A stretch of DNA of 64,000 nucleotides, from the NCBI GenBank assembly GCA_046349255.1, contig JAXMCR010000002.1, positions 1,178,001 through 1,242,000 on the forward strand, read 5' to 3'. This DNA comes from DAIODI01 sp046349255 (GTDB lineage: Bacteria > Pseudomonadota > Alphaproteobacteria > Rhizobiales > Aestuariivirgaceae). Below are positions 1 to 7,948 of this stretch, piece by piece. The notes beneath the pieces are model-generated. The model did no database searches and was not told the origin of the DNA. It was given only the letters and a program-made list of their open reading frames with translations. The position numbers were made by a program, and so were the translations under genes. How positions within the stretch are numbered: position 1 is the stretch's first letter; the number at the start of each line of letters is the position of its first letter.

Positions 1-863
1 CCGCGGCAACCGTCGACACCGACGACCGCTCCCGCCCGCGGGGCGCTGAACGACGCGCTGGGCTTGGCAGCCACGATGCGCGACAGCGTCGGCAGGTCGA
101 TTTCGTCGGCGCCGATATTCGCGGCGATCGTTCGCTTCAGGATCGAGGCTGCGGTGTCGAGCGCTTCGGCCGGCGGCGCATCGAGGACCCGCGCGCCGAG
201 ATAGAGGCCGGCGAACAGGTCGCCCGTGCCATGCGGAACGCCGTCGAGACGCGGCCAGACGATGGAGCGCGTGTCCGCCCCCGTGACGAGGCACAGGCCG
301 AGTCGATCTCCATCGAACGATATGGACGTCGCCACGACCTCGGCCGTGCCCATCGCACGTGCGGCGATCGTGGCCGTGCCCTCATCCGTCACGTCGAGCC
401 CCGTGAGCCACGCGAGTTCGAACCGGTTCGGCGTCGAGATGTCGGCGAGCGGTATCAGGAGGTCGCGCACGGCCGTCGCCACGGCGTCGGGTACGTAAAG
501 TCCCGCCTCATCGCCGACCACCGGATCGCAGAGATAGAGGAGGCCGGGTCGGGCCTGCTTGAGCCGCCGGATCGTCGCCGCCGCGGCGGCGACTTGCGCC
601 GGACTGGCGAAGTAGCCCGTGAGCACGCCGCGGCAATCCGCGAGCGCCGCGCTCGCCGCGAGCGTATCGAGGAGTGCTGCGAACTCCGTGTCGCCCAGGC
701 GCTGGCCCGACGGCTTGCCGAGGCCCGGATGGTTCGACAGCGTGATCGTCGGCACGGCGCGGGGCGCAATGCCCATCGCGACGAGAGCCGGCACGATGAT
801 GGCGTTGCCGACGCTTCCCCAGGCAACGAGCGAGGAGATGGTGAGGATCGGGGGCGACGCCAT
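1..863 (-). CDS. pdxY: Pyridoxal kinase PdxY (3' end cut by window edge)
   Basis: This enzyme phosphorylates pyridoxal with ATP to pyridoxal 5'-phosphate in the B6 salvage pathway. The frame starts at an ATG (863-861) and stays open to base 1, giving 287 visible codons, about the usual PdxY length, so only a few residues are probably missing. The N-terminus shows the ribokinase-fold substrate segment ISSLVAWGSVGN near residues 9-20. A GTGD anion-hole/catalytic-Asp motif lies near residues 212-215, followed by FAGLYLG. The gene starts 5 bp after the stop of the upstream FAD oxidoreductase, so the two probably share a transcript. Function is inferred from motifs and length. Confidence 0.88.
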   Translation of the reverse strand, partial: MASPPILTISSLVAWGSVGNAIIVPALVAMGIAPRAVPTITLSNHPGLGKPSGQRLGDTEFAALLDTLAASAALADCRGVLTGYFASPAQVAAAAATIRRLKQARPGLLYLCDPVVGDEAGLYVPDAVATAVRDLLIPLADISTPNRFELAWLTGLDVTDEGTATIAARAMGTAEVVATSISFDGDRLGLCLVTGADTRSIVWPRLDGVPHGTGDLFAGLYLGARVLDAPPAEALDTAASILKRTIAANIGADEIDLPTLSRIVAAKPSASFSAPRAGAVVGVDGCR

Positions 864-868
864 GGCGG

Positions 869-2044
869 TCAGATGACGTTGACCTCGGGCAGCGGCTTGC
901 CCGCGGCGATTCGCTCGAAGCCGAGCCGCGACACGTCGATGCTGCGGTAGCGACCGTGCACGATGTGTTCGGCGACCGCGTTGCCGGTCGCCGGCGCCTG
1001 CTGCAGCCCGTGACCCGAGAATCCGTTGGCGAAGTAGAAGTTCGTCACATCCGGGTGCGGGCCGATCACGCCGTTCTGGTCGAGGTCGTTGTAGTCGTAG
1101 TGCCCTGCCCACGCGCGCGTCACGCGCACGGCCTCGAACCGCGGCACGCGGGCGGCGAGAAGCGGCCAGAGCCGTTCCTCGAACCAGGAGTAGTCAACCT
1201 CGAAGTCGGTCGGCGGCGGTTCCTCGTCCTCGTTCGGCGACAGGCCGGTGAGGAACTGCCGGCCTTCCGGGCGGAAGTAGACGCCGGACGTGTCCACGGT
1301 GAGCGGGGCCTTGTGAAGCTCCTCAGGGCAATCGCGCAAGTCGAGGACGTAGACGTAGCGCTTGCGCGGTCCAACCGGAAGCTCGAGACCGGCGAGGCGC
1401 GCGACCTTGCCGCCGGACGTGCCGGCAGCGTTGACGACGATCCCGCAGGGGATCGTTGTGCCGTCGGCCAGCGTCACGGAGGTCACGCGGTTGCCGTCGC
1501 GGCCGATGGCGGTGACCTCGCCCGTGCGGAACGTCACGCCTGCCGTGCGCGCGATCGCCTTCATGCGGTTCATCCAGGCCCACGGATCGACCCACCCTTC
1601 GCCGGTGCGCCCGAAGGCGCCGGCCGCGAGGCCCTCCGTCGACAGCCAGCCGAACGTGCGGTTGAGCGCTGGCGGGTCGAGCAGCTCGATGTCGGCGCCC
1701 ATCGCACGCTGCAGCTTCACGTTCTCCTCGAGCACCGGCAGCCCGGCGTCGGAGGCGAGGATCAGGTAGCCCTGTTCGTGGAACCCCACGTCCGCGGTCG
1801 GTCCATGCTTCTCCTGCAGCGACCGGAGCAGCCGGATACCGAACTGCGACAGACGGATGTTCTCGGGCGTCGAGAACTGCTGCCGGATGCCCCCGAGCGA
1901 CAGCGTGGTGCAGCAGTGCGTGTAGGTGGGGTCCTTCTCGATCACCGTGACGGAGCCCGAAAATCCATGCTCCGTGAGGAAGCACGCCACGGCCGAACCC
2001 ACCGCCGCACCGCCGATCACCACCACATCCGAGGAACCAGACAT
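869..2044 (-). CDS. FAD-dependent oxidoreductase, DAO/sarcosine-oxidase-beta type
   Basis: A 391-residue flavoprotein of the D-amino-acid oxidase / glycine oxidase fold. The N-terminal Rossmann segment reads VVVIGGAAVGSAVA (residues 7-20), an unusual GGAAVG in place of the common GxGxxG. The C-terminal FAD-closing segment is NFYFANGFSGHGLQQAP, as in the sarcosine oxidase beta / FOXRED1-like group. Family members oxidise secondary or primary amines of amino acids; the substrate cannot be read from sequence. The gene is directly upstream of pdxY on the same strand (5 bp gap) and divergent from the malyl-CoA gene. Co-transcription with a B6 kinase may hint at amine or amino-acid catabolism, but that is inference. 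Confidence 0.85.
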   Translation of the reverse strand: MSGSSDVVVIGGAAVGSAVACFLTEHGFSGSVTVIEKDPTYTHCCTTLSLGGIRQQFSTPENIRLSQFGIRLLRSLQEKHGPTADVGFHEQGYLILASDAGLPVLEENVKLQRAMGADIELLDPPALNRTFGWLSTEGLAAGAFGRTGEGWVDPWAWMNRMKAIARTAGVTFRTGEVTAIGRDGNRVTSVTLADGTTIPCGIVVNAAGTSGGKVARLAGLELPVGPRKRYVYVLDLRDCPEELHKAPLTVDTSGVYFRPEGRQFLTGLSPNEDEEPPPTDFEVDYSWFEERLWPLLAARVPRFEAVRVTRAWAGHYDYNDLDQNGVIGPHPDVTNFYFANGFSGHGLQQAPATGNAVAEHIVHGRYRSIDVSRLGFERIAAGKPLPEVNVI

Positions 2045-2171
2045 CGAGCCTCCGCAAAACCGGCCGGAGAGTGCAGCATCCGGGCCGGGCTGTGAAGCTC
2101 CGGCCGTGCAGGGCAGTCATCTTTAGGGTTTGAGCGAAAGTCGGTTGGCGAAAGGCGCGCGCATCGACTAG

Positions 2172-2187
2172 TTTGCCGCAGCGCAAC
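2172..2187. promoter_or_regulatory. Candidate inverted repeat TTTGC-N6-GCAAC upstream of the malyl-CoA gene
   Basis: TTGC (2173-2176) and GCAA (2183-2186) form a short inverted repeat 33 bp upstream of the chosen ATG at 2220. TTTGC/GCAAA-type sites are known for short-chain acyl-CoA regulators (RamB/ScfR/PccR group) in alphaproteobacteria. The match is short, so this is only a candidate. Confidence 0.25.
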
Positions 2188-2219
2188 ATGGACAGATGCA
2201 GCAGGAAACGAGGAATTCC

Positions 2220-3107
2220 ATGACCGTCAGGCCGCGCCGCAGCGTGCTCTACATGCCGGGTTCCAACGAGCGGGCGCTCGAAAAGGCGAAGACGATCCCG
2301 GCTGACGCGCTGATCCTCGACCTCGAGGACTCGGTTGCCCCCGACGAGAAGCCCGTTGCGCGCGAGCGCGTGGCGAAGGCGGTGAAGACACGCGCCTACG
2401 GCCGGCGCGAGATCGTGATCCGCGTCAATGCGCTCGAGACGCCCTGGGGCGTCGACGACTACAAGGCGGCGGTCGAGGCCGAGCCCGACGCGATCCTCGT
2501 GCCGAAGGTGTCGCGGCCCGGTGACATGGTGAGCGCGGCGAAGCTCCTGCATGCGCTCGGCGCGCCGGCGCATGTCAAGCTATGGGCGATGATGGAGACG
2601 CCGGCCTCGATCCTCTACGCGCGCAACATCGCCGCCGTCGCGGCGTCTGCCGAGAACCGCTTCTCGTGCATGGTGCTTGGCACCAACGACCTCATCAAGG
2701 AGTCCCGCGCGCGGGCGTTGGGGAACCGGTTCGCCATCGTGCCGTGGCTTGCGATGTCGGTGCTCGCGGCGCGCACCTACGGCCTCGACATCCTCGACGG
2801 CGTCTACAACGACTTCAAGGACGAGGCGGGGTTCCGCGACGAGTGCGAGCAGGGCCGCACCCTGGGCATGGACGGCAAGACGCTGATCCATCCCTCGCAG
2901 GTCGGCCCCTGCAACGCGGTGTTCTCGCCTTCGCCCGAGGAGGTCACCTGGTCGCGCCGCATCATCCAGGCGTTTGCGCAGCCGGAGAACGCGCGCAAGG
3001 GCGTGATCACCGTCGACGGCCGCATGGTGGAGCGCCTCCACATGGTGATGGCGGAGCGCACGGTGGCCATCGCCGAGGCGATCGACCAACTGCAGGAAGC
3101 CGCCTGA
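2220..3107 (+). CDS. mcl2: CitE-like HpcH/HpaI lyase, probable (3S)-malyl-CoA thioesterase (Mcl2-like)
   Basis: A 295-residue citrate-lyase-beta-like TIM barrel. The ATG at 2220 is preferred over an in-frame ATG 24 bp upstream because an AGGAA Shine-Dalgarno sits 5-6 bp before it. Family motifs: RSVLYMPGSNERALEKA near the N-terminus, DALILDLEDSVAPDEK (Mg-binding acidic residues), RVNALETPWG, KLWAMMETP and DGKTLIHPSQ. This pattern and the short length fit the malyl-CoA thioesterase/lyase branch used in glyoxylate and propionyl-CoA assimilation. It overlaps the downstream mesaconyl-CoA hydratase gene by one base (TGATG), which supports a role in the ethylmalonyl-CoA-type route. Lyase versus thioesterase activity is not decided by sequence. 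Confidence 0.82.
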   Translation: MTVRPRRSVLYMPGSNERALEKAKTIPADALILDLEDSVAPDEKPVARERVAKAVKTRAYGRREIVIRVNALETPWGVDDYKAAVEAEPDAILVPKVSRPGDMVSAAKLLHALGAPAHVKLWAMMETPASILYARNIAAVAASAENRFSCMVLGTNDLIKESRARALGNRFAIVPWLAMSVLAARTYGLDILDGVYNDFKDEAGFRDECEQGRTLGMDGKTLIHPSQVGPCNAVFSPSPEEVTWSRRIIQAFAQPENARKGVITVDGRMVERLHMVMAERTVAIAEAIDQLQEAA

Positions 3108-4159
3108 TGAACAAGACGAACCCCGGCCGCTTCTTCGAGGATTTCAGGCTCGGCGAGACGATCCGCCACGCCACGCCGCGCACCGTCACGGACGGCGAGC
3201 AGGCGCTCTACACCGCGCTCTACGGGCCGCGGTTCGCCGTGCAGTCGGCGACGACGTTCGCACAGGCGGTCGGCTATCCAAGGGCGCCGCTCGACGATCT
3301 GCTCGTGTTCCACATCGTGTTCGGCAAGACGGTGCCGGACATCTCGCTCAACGCGATCGCCAACCTCGGCTACGCGGAGTGCCGCTTCCTGAAGCCGGTC
3401 TATCCGGGCGAGACGCTGTCGACGGTTTCGGAAGTGATCGGGCTGAAGGAGAACTCCAACCGCAAGACCGGTGTCGTGTACGCCCGATCGACCGGGTACA
3501 ACGCGGCGTGCGAGCCGGTGCTCTCCTACGTGCGCTGGGTCATGGTGCGCAAGCGCGACGAAACCGTTCCGCACCCGGAGGAACACGTGCCGACGCTCGC
3601 GGCGACCGTGGACCCGTCTCAGCTTGCCACCGCAGTGCCGCCGCTCGACCGCACGCGCTGGGACGATGCGCTCTCCGGCAGTCCGCATCGCTTCGAGGAC
3701 TACGCGAAGGGCGACACGATCGATCATGTGGACGGAACGACCGTGGAAGAGGCCGAGCACATGCTCGCCACGCGCCTCTACCAGAACACAGCGAAGGTGC
3801 ACTTCAACCAGTTCAGCGAGGCGAAGGGCCGCTTCGGCCGCCGTCTCATCTACGGCGGCCACGTCATCTCGATAGCACGTGCACTGAGCTTCAACGGGCT
3901 CGGGAACGCGTTTCATGTCGCGGCCATCAACGGCGGCCGGCACGTCGCGCCGCTGTTTGCGGGCGACACGGTGTTCGCGTGGTCGGAGATCGTCGATGCG
4001 GCGGACATCGACGGGCGCGGCGATATCGGGGCGCTGCGTATCGTCACCCGGGCGACGAAGAACCTCCCCTGCGACGCGCTGCCGAAGCAGGCGGGAGAGG
4101 CGGACCAGCCGGGCGTGATCCTCGAACTCGACTACTGGACGGTGCTGCCGCGGCGGTGA
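3107..4159 (+). CDS. mch: Mesaconyl-CoA hydratase (beta-methylmalyl-CoA dehydratase), MaoC family
   Basis: A 350-residue double hotdog (MaoC-like) hydratase. It opens NPGRFFEDFRLGETI and carries FGKTVPDISLNAIANLGYAE around residues 73-92, a signature of the Mch group. A second hotdog half covers about residues 195-345, with HFNQFSEAKGRFGRRLIYGGH. The enzyme interconverts mesaconyl-CoA and beta-methylmalyl-CoA in the ethylmalonyl-CoA pathway and related routes. Translation is coupled to the malyl-CoA gene by TGATG overlap. The other pathway genes (ccr, ecm, msd, epi) are not in this window, so a full pathway is inferred only. Confidence 0.87.
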   Translation: MNKTNPGRFFEDFRLGETIRHATPRTVTDGEQALYTALYGPRFAVQSATTFAQAVGYPRAPLDDLLVFHIVFGKTVPDISLNAIANLGYAECRFLKPVYPGETLSTVSEVIGLKENSNRKTGVVYARSTGYNAACEPVLSYVRWVMVRKRDETVPHPEEHVPTLAATVDPSQLATAVPPLDRTRWDDALSGSPHRFEDYAKGDTIDHVDGTTVEEAEHMLATRLYQNTAKVHFNQFSEAKGRFGRRLIYGGHVISIARALSFNGLGNAFHVAAINGGRHVAPLFAGDTVFAWSEIVDAADIDGRGDIGALRIVTRATKNLPCDALPKQAGEADQPGVILELDYWTVLPRR

Positions 4160-4211
4160 AGACCATCAGGCGAAAGCGTTTCCTCTGCGGCAAAATTGTT
4201 CCTTTGGGTTA

Positions 4212-4240
4212 TTGGACTTGTTGCAGTGCAAAGGCTAAAT
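4212..4240 (+). promoter_or_regulatory. Candidate sdh promoter with an internal TTGCA-G-TGCAA palindrome
   Basis: TTGGAC (4212-4217), a 17-bp spacer and CTAAAT (4235-4240) resemble the alphaproteobacterial sigma-70 pattern CTTGAC-N17-CTATAT. The predicted start site is about 20 nt before sdhC. An 11-bp palindrome TTGCA-G-TGCAA (4221-4231) lies inside the spacer, a good place for a repressor. Confidence 0.5.
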
Positions 4241-4266
4241 GAGACGCCCGTTGCAAGGTTAGGAGC

Positions 4267-4680
4267 ATGACCAGAGACCCCTCGCACGCCACGCCCCTGC
4301 CGCCGGCCCGGCCGCTGTCGCCGCACCTGCAGATCTGGAAACCGACGCTGTCGATGACGCTGTCGATCGTGCACCGCATCACCGGCGCGGCGCTCTATCT
4401 CGGCACGATTTTTCTCGTCTGGTGGCTCGTTGCAGCGGCGTCCGGACCGGAAAACTTCGCCGTTGTAAGGGCGGTGTTCGATTCCGTCCTCGGGCAGCTC
4501 GTGCTGTTCGCGTTCACCTGGGCTCTGGTGCACCACACGTTGGGCGGCATCCGGCACCTCGTGTGGGACACGGGCCACGGGCTCGATCTCGACTCGGTGC
4601 GCGCCTCCGGCCTGGTCGTCGTCGGCGCCTCGGCGGCGATCACCGTGCTGATCTGGCTCGCCGCGATCATCGTGAGGTGA
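4267..4680 (+). CDS. sdhC: Succinate dehydrogenase cytochrome b556 subunit
   Basis: First membrane anchor of respiratory complex II, 137 residues. It shows the SdhC start motif RPLSPHLQIWKPTLSMTLSI, with SIVHRITGAALYLG following (His near the quinone/heme site), and three hydrophobic helices near residues 40-58, 75-95 and 115-136. HHTLGGIRHLVWDTGHG near residues 86-102 contains the likely heme-b ligand His. An AGGAG Shine-Dalgarno directly precedes the ATG. First gene of sdhCDAB; sdhD starts 4 bp after its stop. Confidence 0.95.
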   Translation: MTRDPSHATPLPPARPLSPHLQIWKPTLSMTLSIVHRITGAALYLGTIFLVWWLVAAASGPENFAVVRAVFDSVLGQLVLFAFTWALVHHTLGGIRHLVWDTGHGLDLDSVRASGLVVVGASAAITVLIWLAAIIVR

Positions 4681-4684
4681 GGAC

Positions 4685-5068
4685 ATGACGCTCCGTACCC
4701 CCCTTGGTCGCGTGCGCGGCCTCGGCGCCGCCCGGTCGGGCGTCGAGCACTGGTGGCGCCAGCGGCTGACCGCCGTGGTCGGCATCCCGCTGATCGTGTT
4801 CCTGATCCTCGTCGTCATCGGCATGGGCACCGCCGACTACGCGCATACCGTCGCCGCGATCCGCAACCCGTGGATCGCCGTTTCCCTGATGCTCGCGATC
4901 GCCGCGCTCGCCTGGCACATGCAGCTCGGCATGCAGGTGATCATCGAGGACTACATCCACGTCGACCGCGTGAAGAAGCTGCTCCTGATCGCGAACAGCT
5001 TCTTTGCGGGCGCCGTCGCGCTCGCCGGCATCTACGCGGTCGTGAAGATCGGTCTTGGAGCACCCTGA
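4685..5068 (+). CDS. sdhD: Succinate dehydrogenase membrane anchor subunit
   Basis: Second membrane anchor of complex II, 127 residues with three transmembrane helices (about residues 27-48, 58-80, 97-122). The family motif GVEHWWRQRLTAV is at residues 20-32, and HMQLGMQVIIEDYIH near residues 79-93 carries the expected heme-ligand His. The start is placed by GAGGTGAGG just upstream. It ends one base before the sdhA ATG. Confidence 0.94.
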   Translation: MTLRTPLGRVRGLGAARSGVEHWWRQRLTAVVGIPLIVFLILVVIGMGTADYAHTVAAIRNPWIAVSLMLAIAALAWHMQLGMQVIIEDYIHVDRVKKLLLIANSFFAGAVALAGIYAVVKIGLGAP

Positions 5069-5069
5069 C

Positions 5070-6947
5070 ATGGCGAAGGAGCCGGCAAAGACGACCAACG
5101 GCGCAGCGGGCGGCCCGCACGACCGGCCGCGCGCCCCGCGCACGTTCGCGATCGGCGGCAGGAGCTACCCGATCACCGACCACACCTACGACGTGATCGT
5201 CGTCGGCGCGGGCGGCGCCGGGCTTCGCGCCGTCGTCGGTTGCGCAGAAGCCGGCCTTCGCACGGCCTGCATCACCAAGGTGTTCCCGACGCGCAGCCAC
5301 ACGGTCGCGGCGCAGGGCGGCATCGCTGCCTCGCTCGGCAACATGGGCGAGGACGACTGGCGCTGGCACATGTACGACACGGTGAAGGGCACCGACTGGC
5401 TCGGCGACCAGGACTCGATCGAGTACCTCTGCCGCGAGGCGCCGGCCGCCGTCTACGAACTCGAGCACTGGGGCGTGCCGTTCTCGCGCACCGAGGAAGG
5501 CAAGATCTACCAGCGCGCCTTCGGCGGCATGACCACGCACTTCGGCAAGGGCCAGGCGCAGCGCACCTGCGCCGCGGCCGACCGCACCGGCCATGCGATC
5601 TTGCACACGCTCTACGGCCAGTCGCTGAAGCATTCGGCTGAATTCTTCATCGAGTACTTCGCGCTCGACCTCATCATGGACGACGAGGGCACGTGCGTCG
5701 GCGTCATGGCGCTGTGCCTCGACGACGGCTCGATCCACCGCTTCCGCGCGCACAAGACGATCATCGCCACGGGCGGCTACGGGCGCGCCTACTTCTCCTG
5801 CACCTCGGCGCACACCTGCACCGGCGACGGCAACGCGATGGTGCTGCGCGCCGGCCTGCCGCTCGAGGACATGGAGTTCGTTCAGTTCCACCCGACCGGC
5901 ATCTACGGCGCGGGCTGCCTCATCACCGAAGGCGCGCGCGGCGAAGGCGGCTACCTCGTCAACGCGCAGGGCGAGCGCTTCATGGAGCGCTACGCGCCGT
6001 CCGCCAAGGACCTGGCCTCGCGCGACGTCGTCTCGCGCGCGATGACGATCGAGATCCGCGAAGGCCGCGGCGTCGGCCCGAACAAGGACCACATCTTCCT
6101 GCACCTCGACCACCTGGGCGCGGAGCTTCTCGCCGAGCGCCTGCCCGGCATCTCGGAATCGGCGAAGATCTTCGCCGGCGTCGATGTCACGCGCGGTCCG
6201 ATCCCGGTGCTGCCGACCGTGCACTACAACATGGGCGGCATCCCGACGAACTACATGGGCGAGGCGATCAACCCGAAGAACGGCGACCCCGACGCGACGG
6301 TGCGCGGCCTGCTCGCCTGCGGCGAGGCCGCGTGCGCCTCCGTGCACGGAGCAAACCGGCTGGGGTCGAACTCGCTCACCGACCTCGTGGTGTTCGGCCG
6401 CGCCGCGGCGCTGCGCTGCGCCGAGACGGCGGAGCGGGGCTCGCGCCATCCCGACCTGCCGGCGAACGCGGGCGAGGCGGCGCTCGCGCGGCTCGACCGT
6501 TTCCGCTACGCGAACGGCTCGACGCCGACGGCGGAGCTCCGCCGGCGCATGCAGCGCACGATGCAGGACTACTGCGCGGTGTTCCGCACCGGCGAGACGC
6601 TGTCCGAGGGCGACAAGCTGATCGGCGAGATCTGGGCCGGCGTCGAGGACATCCGCACCACCGACCGGTCGCTCATCTGGAACACCGACCTCGTCGAGAC
6701 GCTCGAGTGGAACAACCTCATCGCGCAGGCCGCCGTGACGATCCGTGGCGCGGTGGCGCGCACCGAGAGCCGCGGCGCGCACGCCCGCGAGGATTATCCG
6801 AACCGCGACGACAAGGACTGGATGAAGCACACGCTGTCGTTCGCCGACACCGAGGCGCGCACCGTGAAGCTCGCCTACCGGCCGGTGCACGCGTTCACGC
6901 TCACCAACGACATCGAGTACATCGCGCCGAAGGCGCGCGTGTACTGA
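5070..6947 (+). CDS. sdhA: Succinate dehydrogenase flavoprotein subunit
   Basis: Catalytic subunit that oxidises succinate to fumarate with covalently bound FAD, 625 residues. The ATG at 5070, with TTGGAG 9 bp before it, is preferred over an in-frame TTG at 5055 inside sdhD. FAD Rossmann motif GAGGAG is at residues 46-51; RSHTVAAQGG (75-84) contains the FAD-linking His77. Other signatures: SAHTCTGDGNAMVLRAGLP, QFHPTGIYG, TEGARGEGG with the catalytic Arg, and HGANRLGSNSL. A roughly 35-residue N-terminal extension is seen before the FAD domain. It lies between sdhD and sdhB. Confidence 0.96.
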   Translation: MAKEPAKTTNGAAGGPHDRPRAPRTFAIGGRSYPITDHTYDVIVVGAGGAGLRAVVGCAEAGLRTACITKVFPTRSHTVAAQGGIAASLGNMGEDDWRWHMYDTVKGTDWLGDQDSIEYLCREAPAAVYELEHWGVPFSRTEEGKIYQRAFGGMTTHFGKGQAQRTCAAADRTGHAILHTLYGQSLKHSAEFFIEYFALDLIMDDEGTCVGVMALCLDDGSIHRFRAHKTIIATGGYGRAYFSCTSAHTCTGDGNAMVLRAGLPLEDMEFVQFHPTGIYGAGCLITEGARGEGGYLVNAQGERFMERYAPSAKDLASRDVVSRAMTIEIREGRGVGPNKDHIFLHLDHLGAELLAERLPGISESAKIFAGVDVTRGPIPVLPTVHYNMGGIPTNYMGEAINPKNGDPDATVRGLLACGEAACASVHGANRLGSNSLTDLVVFGRAAALRCAETAERGSRHPDLPANAGEAALARLDRFRYANGSTPTAELRRRMQRTMQDYCAVFRTGETLSEGDKLIGEIWAGVEDIRTTDRSLIWNTDLVETLEWNNLIAQAAVTIRGAVARTESRGAHAREDYPNRDDKDWMKHTLSFADTEARTVKLAYRPVHAFTLTNDIEYIAPKARVY

Positions 6948-6969
6948 GGAATTTCCGGGGAACCCGCCG

Positions 6970-7746
6970 ATGGTCTCGCTGACGCTGCCGCGCAACTCCG
7001 AGGTGAAGGAAGGCAAGAGCTGGCCGAGGCCCAAGGGCGCGCGCCTGAAGGAGTTCCGCGTCTACCGCTGGAACCCCGAGGACGGAGCGAACCCGCGCGT
7101 CGACACCTACTACGTCGACCTCGAGACCTGCGGGCCGATGGTTCTCGACGCGCTGCTCAAGATCAAGAACGAGATCGACCCGACGCTGACCTTCCGCCGC
7201 TCGTGCCGCGAAGGCATCTGCGGCAGCTGCGCGATGAACATCGACGGCGCGAACACGCTCGCCTGCACCAAGGCGATCGGCGACGTCGCGGGCACGGTGA
7301 AGATCTACCCGCTGCCGCACATGCCGGTGGTCAAGGATCTCGTGCCGGACCTCACGCGCTTCTTCGCACAGCACGCCTCGATCGAGCCGTGGCTGCGCAC
7401 GGTGACGCCGGAGCCGCCGACCGAGCGGCTGCAGTCGCGCGACGATCGCGAAAAACTCGACGGGCTCTACGAGTGCATCCTGTGCGCCTGCTGTTCGACG
7501 TCGTGCCCGTCGTACTGGTGGAACGGCGACCGCTACCTCGGCCCCGCGACGCTGCTCCAGGCCTATCGCTGGATCATCGACAGCCGCGACGAGCAGACGG
7601 GCGCGCGCCTCGACAACCTCGAGGATCCGTTCCGGCTCTATCGCTGCCACACCATCATGAACTGTGCGCAGGTGTGCCCGAAGGGCCTCAATCCGGCGAA
7701 GGCGATCGCCGAGATCAAGAAGCTGATGGTCGAGCGCCAGTACTAG
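6970..7746 (+). CDS. sdhB: Succinate dehydrogenase iron-sulfur subunit
   Basis: Electron-transfer subunit of complex II, 258 residues. Plant-type [2Fe-2S] ligands are Cys79, Cys84, Cys87 and Cys99 (CREGICGSC... C). The [4Fe-4S] and [3Fe-4S] ligands lie in CILCACCSTSCP (169-180) and CHTIMNCAQVCPKGLN (226-241). It is the last gene of sdhCDAB. Two short GC hairpins follow (7772-7798 and 7810-7828), neither with a T-run, so a terminator there is unproven. Confidence 0.96.
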   Translation: MVSLTLPRNSEVKEGKSWPRPKGARLKEFRVYRWNPEDGANPRVDTYYVDLETCGPMVLDALLKIKNEIDPTLTFRRSCREGICGSCAMNIDGANTLACTKAIGDVAGTVKIYPLPHMPVVKDLVPDLTRFFAQHASIEPWLRTVTPEPPTERLQSRDDREKLDGLYECILCACCSTSCPSYWWNGDRYLGPATLLQAYRWIIDSRDEQTGARLDNLEDPFRLYRCHTIMNCAQVCPKGLNPAKAIAEIKKLMVERQY

Positions 7747-7912
7747 GTCTTTGACCGACAACGGGATAGCGGCGAGGCCGCGACCGATCGAGCCTCGCGA
7801 CATCTGGTCCGCGCCCAATTCCGGCGCGAGGGATCAAACCCCGGTTTCATGAACTTTCTCGTCTGACGCCTCCGCGGGTCGCTTGCGATCGAGCGACCGT
7901 AGAACGAGGCCC

Positions 7913-7940
7913 TTGACTATAACTGGTCGGTTATATAACC
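7913..7940 (+). promoter_or_regulatory. Promoter/operator of the ArsR-SRPBCC gene
   Basis: TTGACT (7913-7918) can serve as a -35 box. Overlapping it are TATAAC (7918-7923), N6, GTTATA (7930-7935), and the perfect 12-bp palindrome GGTTATATAACC (7929-7940), whose TATAAC at 7934-7939 could be the -10. The array ends 8 bp before the ATG at 7949, so a bound ArsR protein would block its own promoter. Confidence 0.6.
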
Positions 7941-7948
7941 GTATCGCT

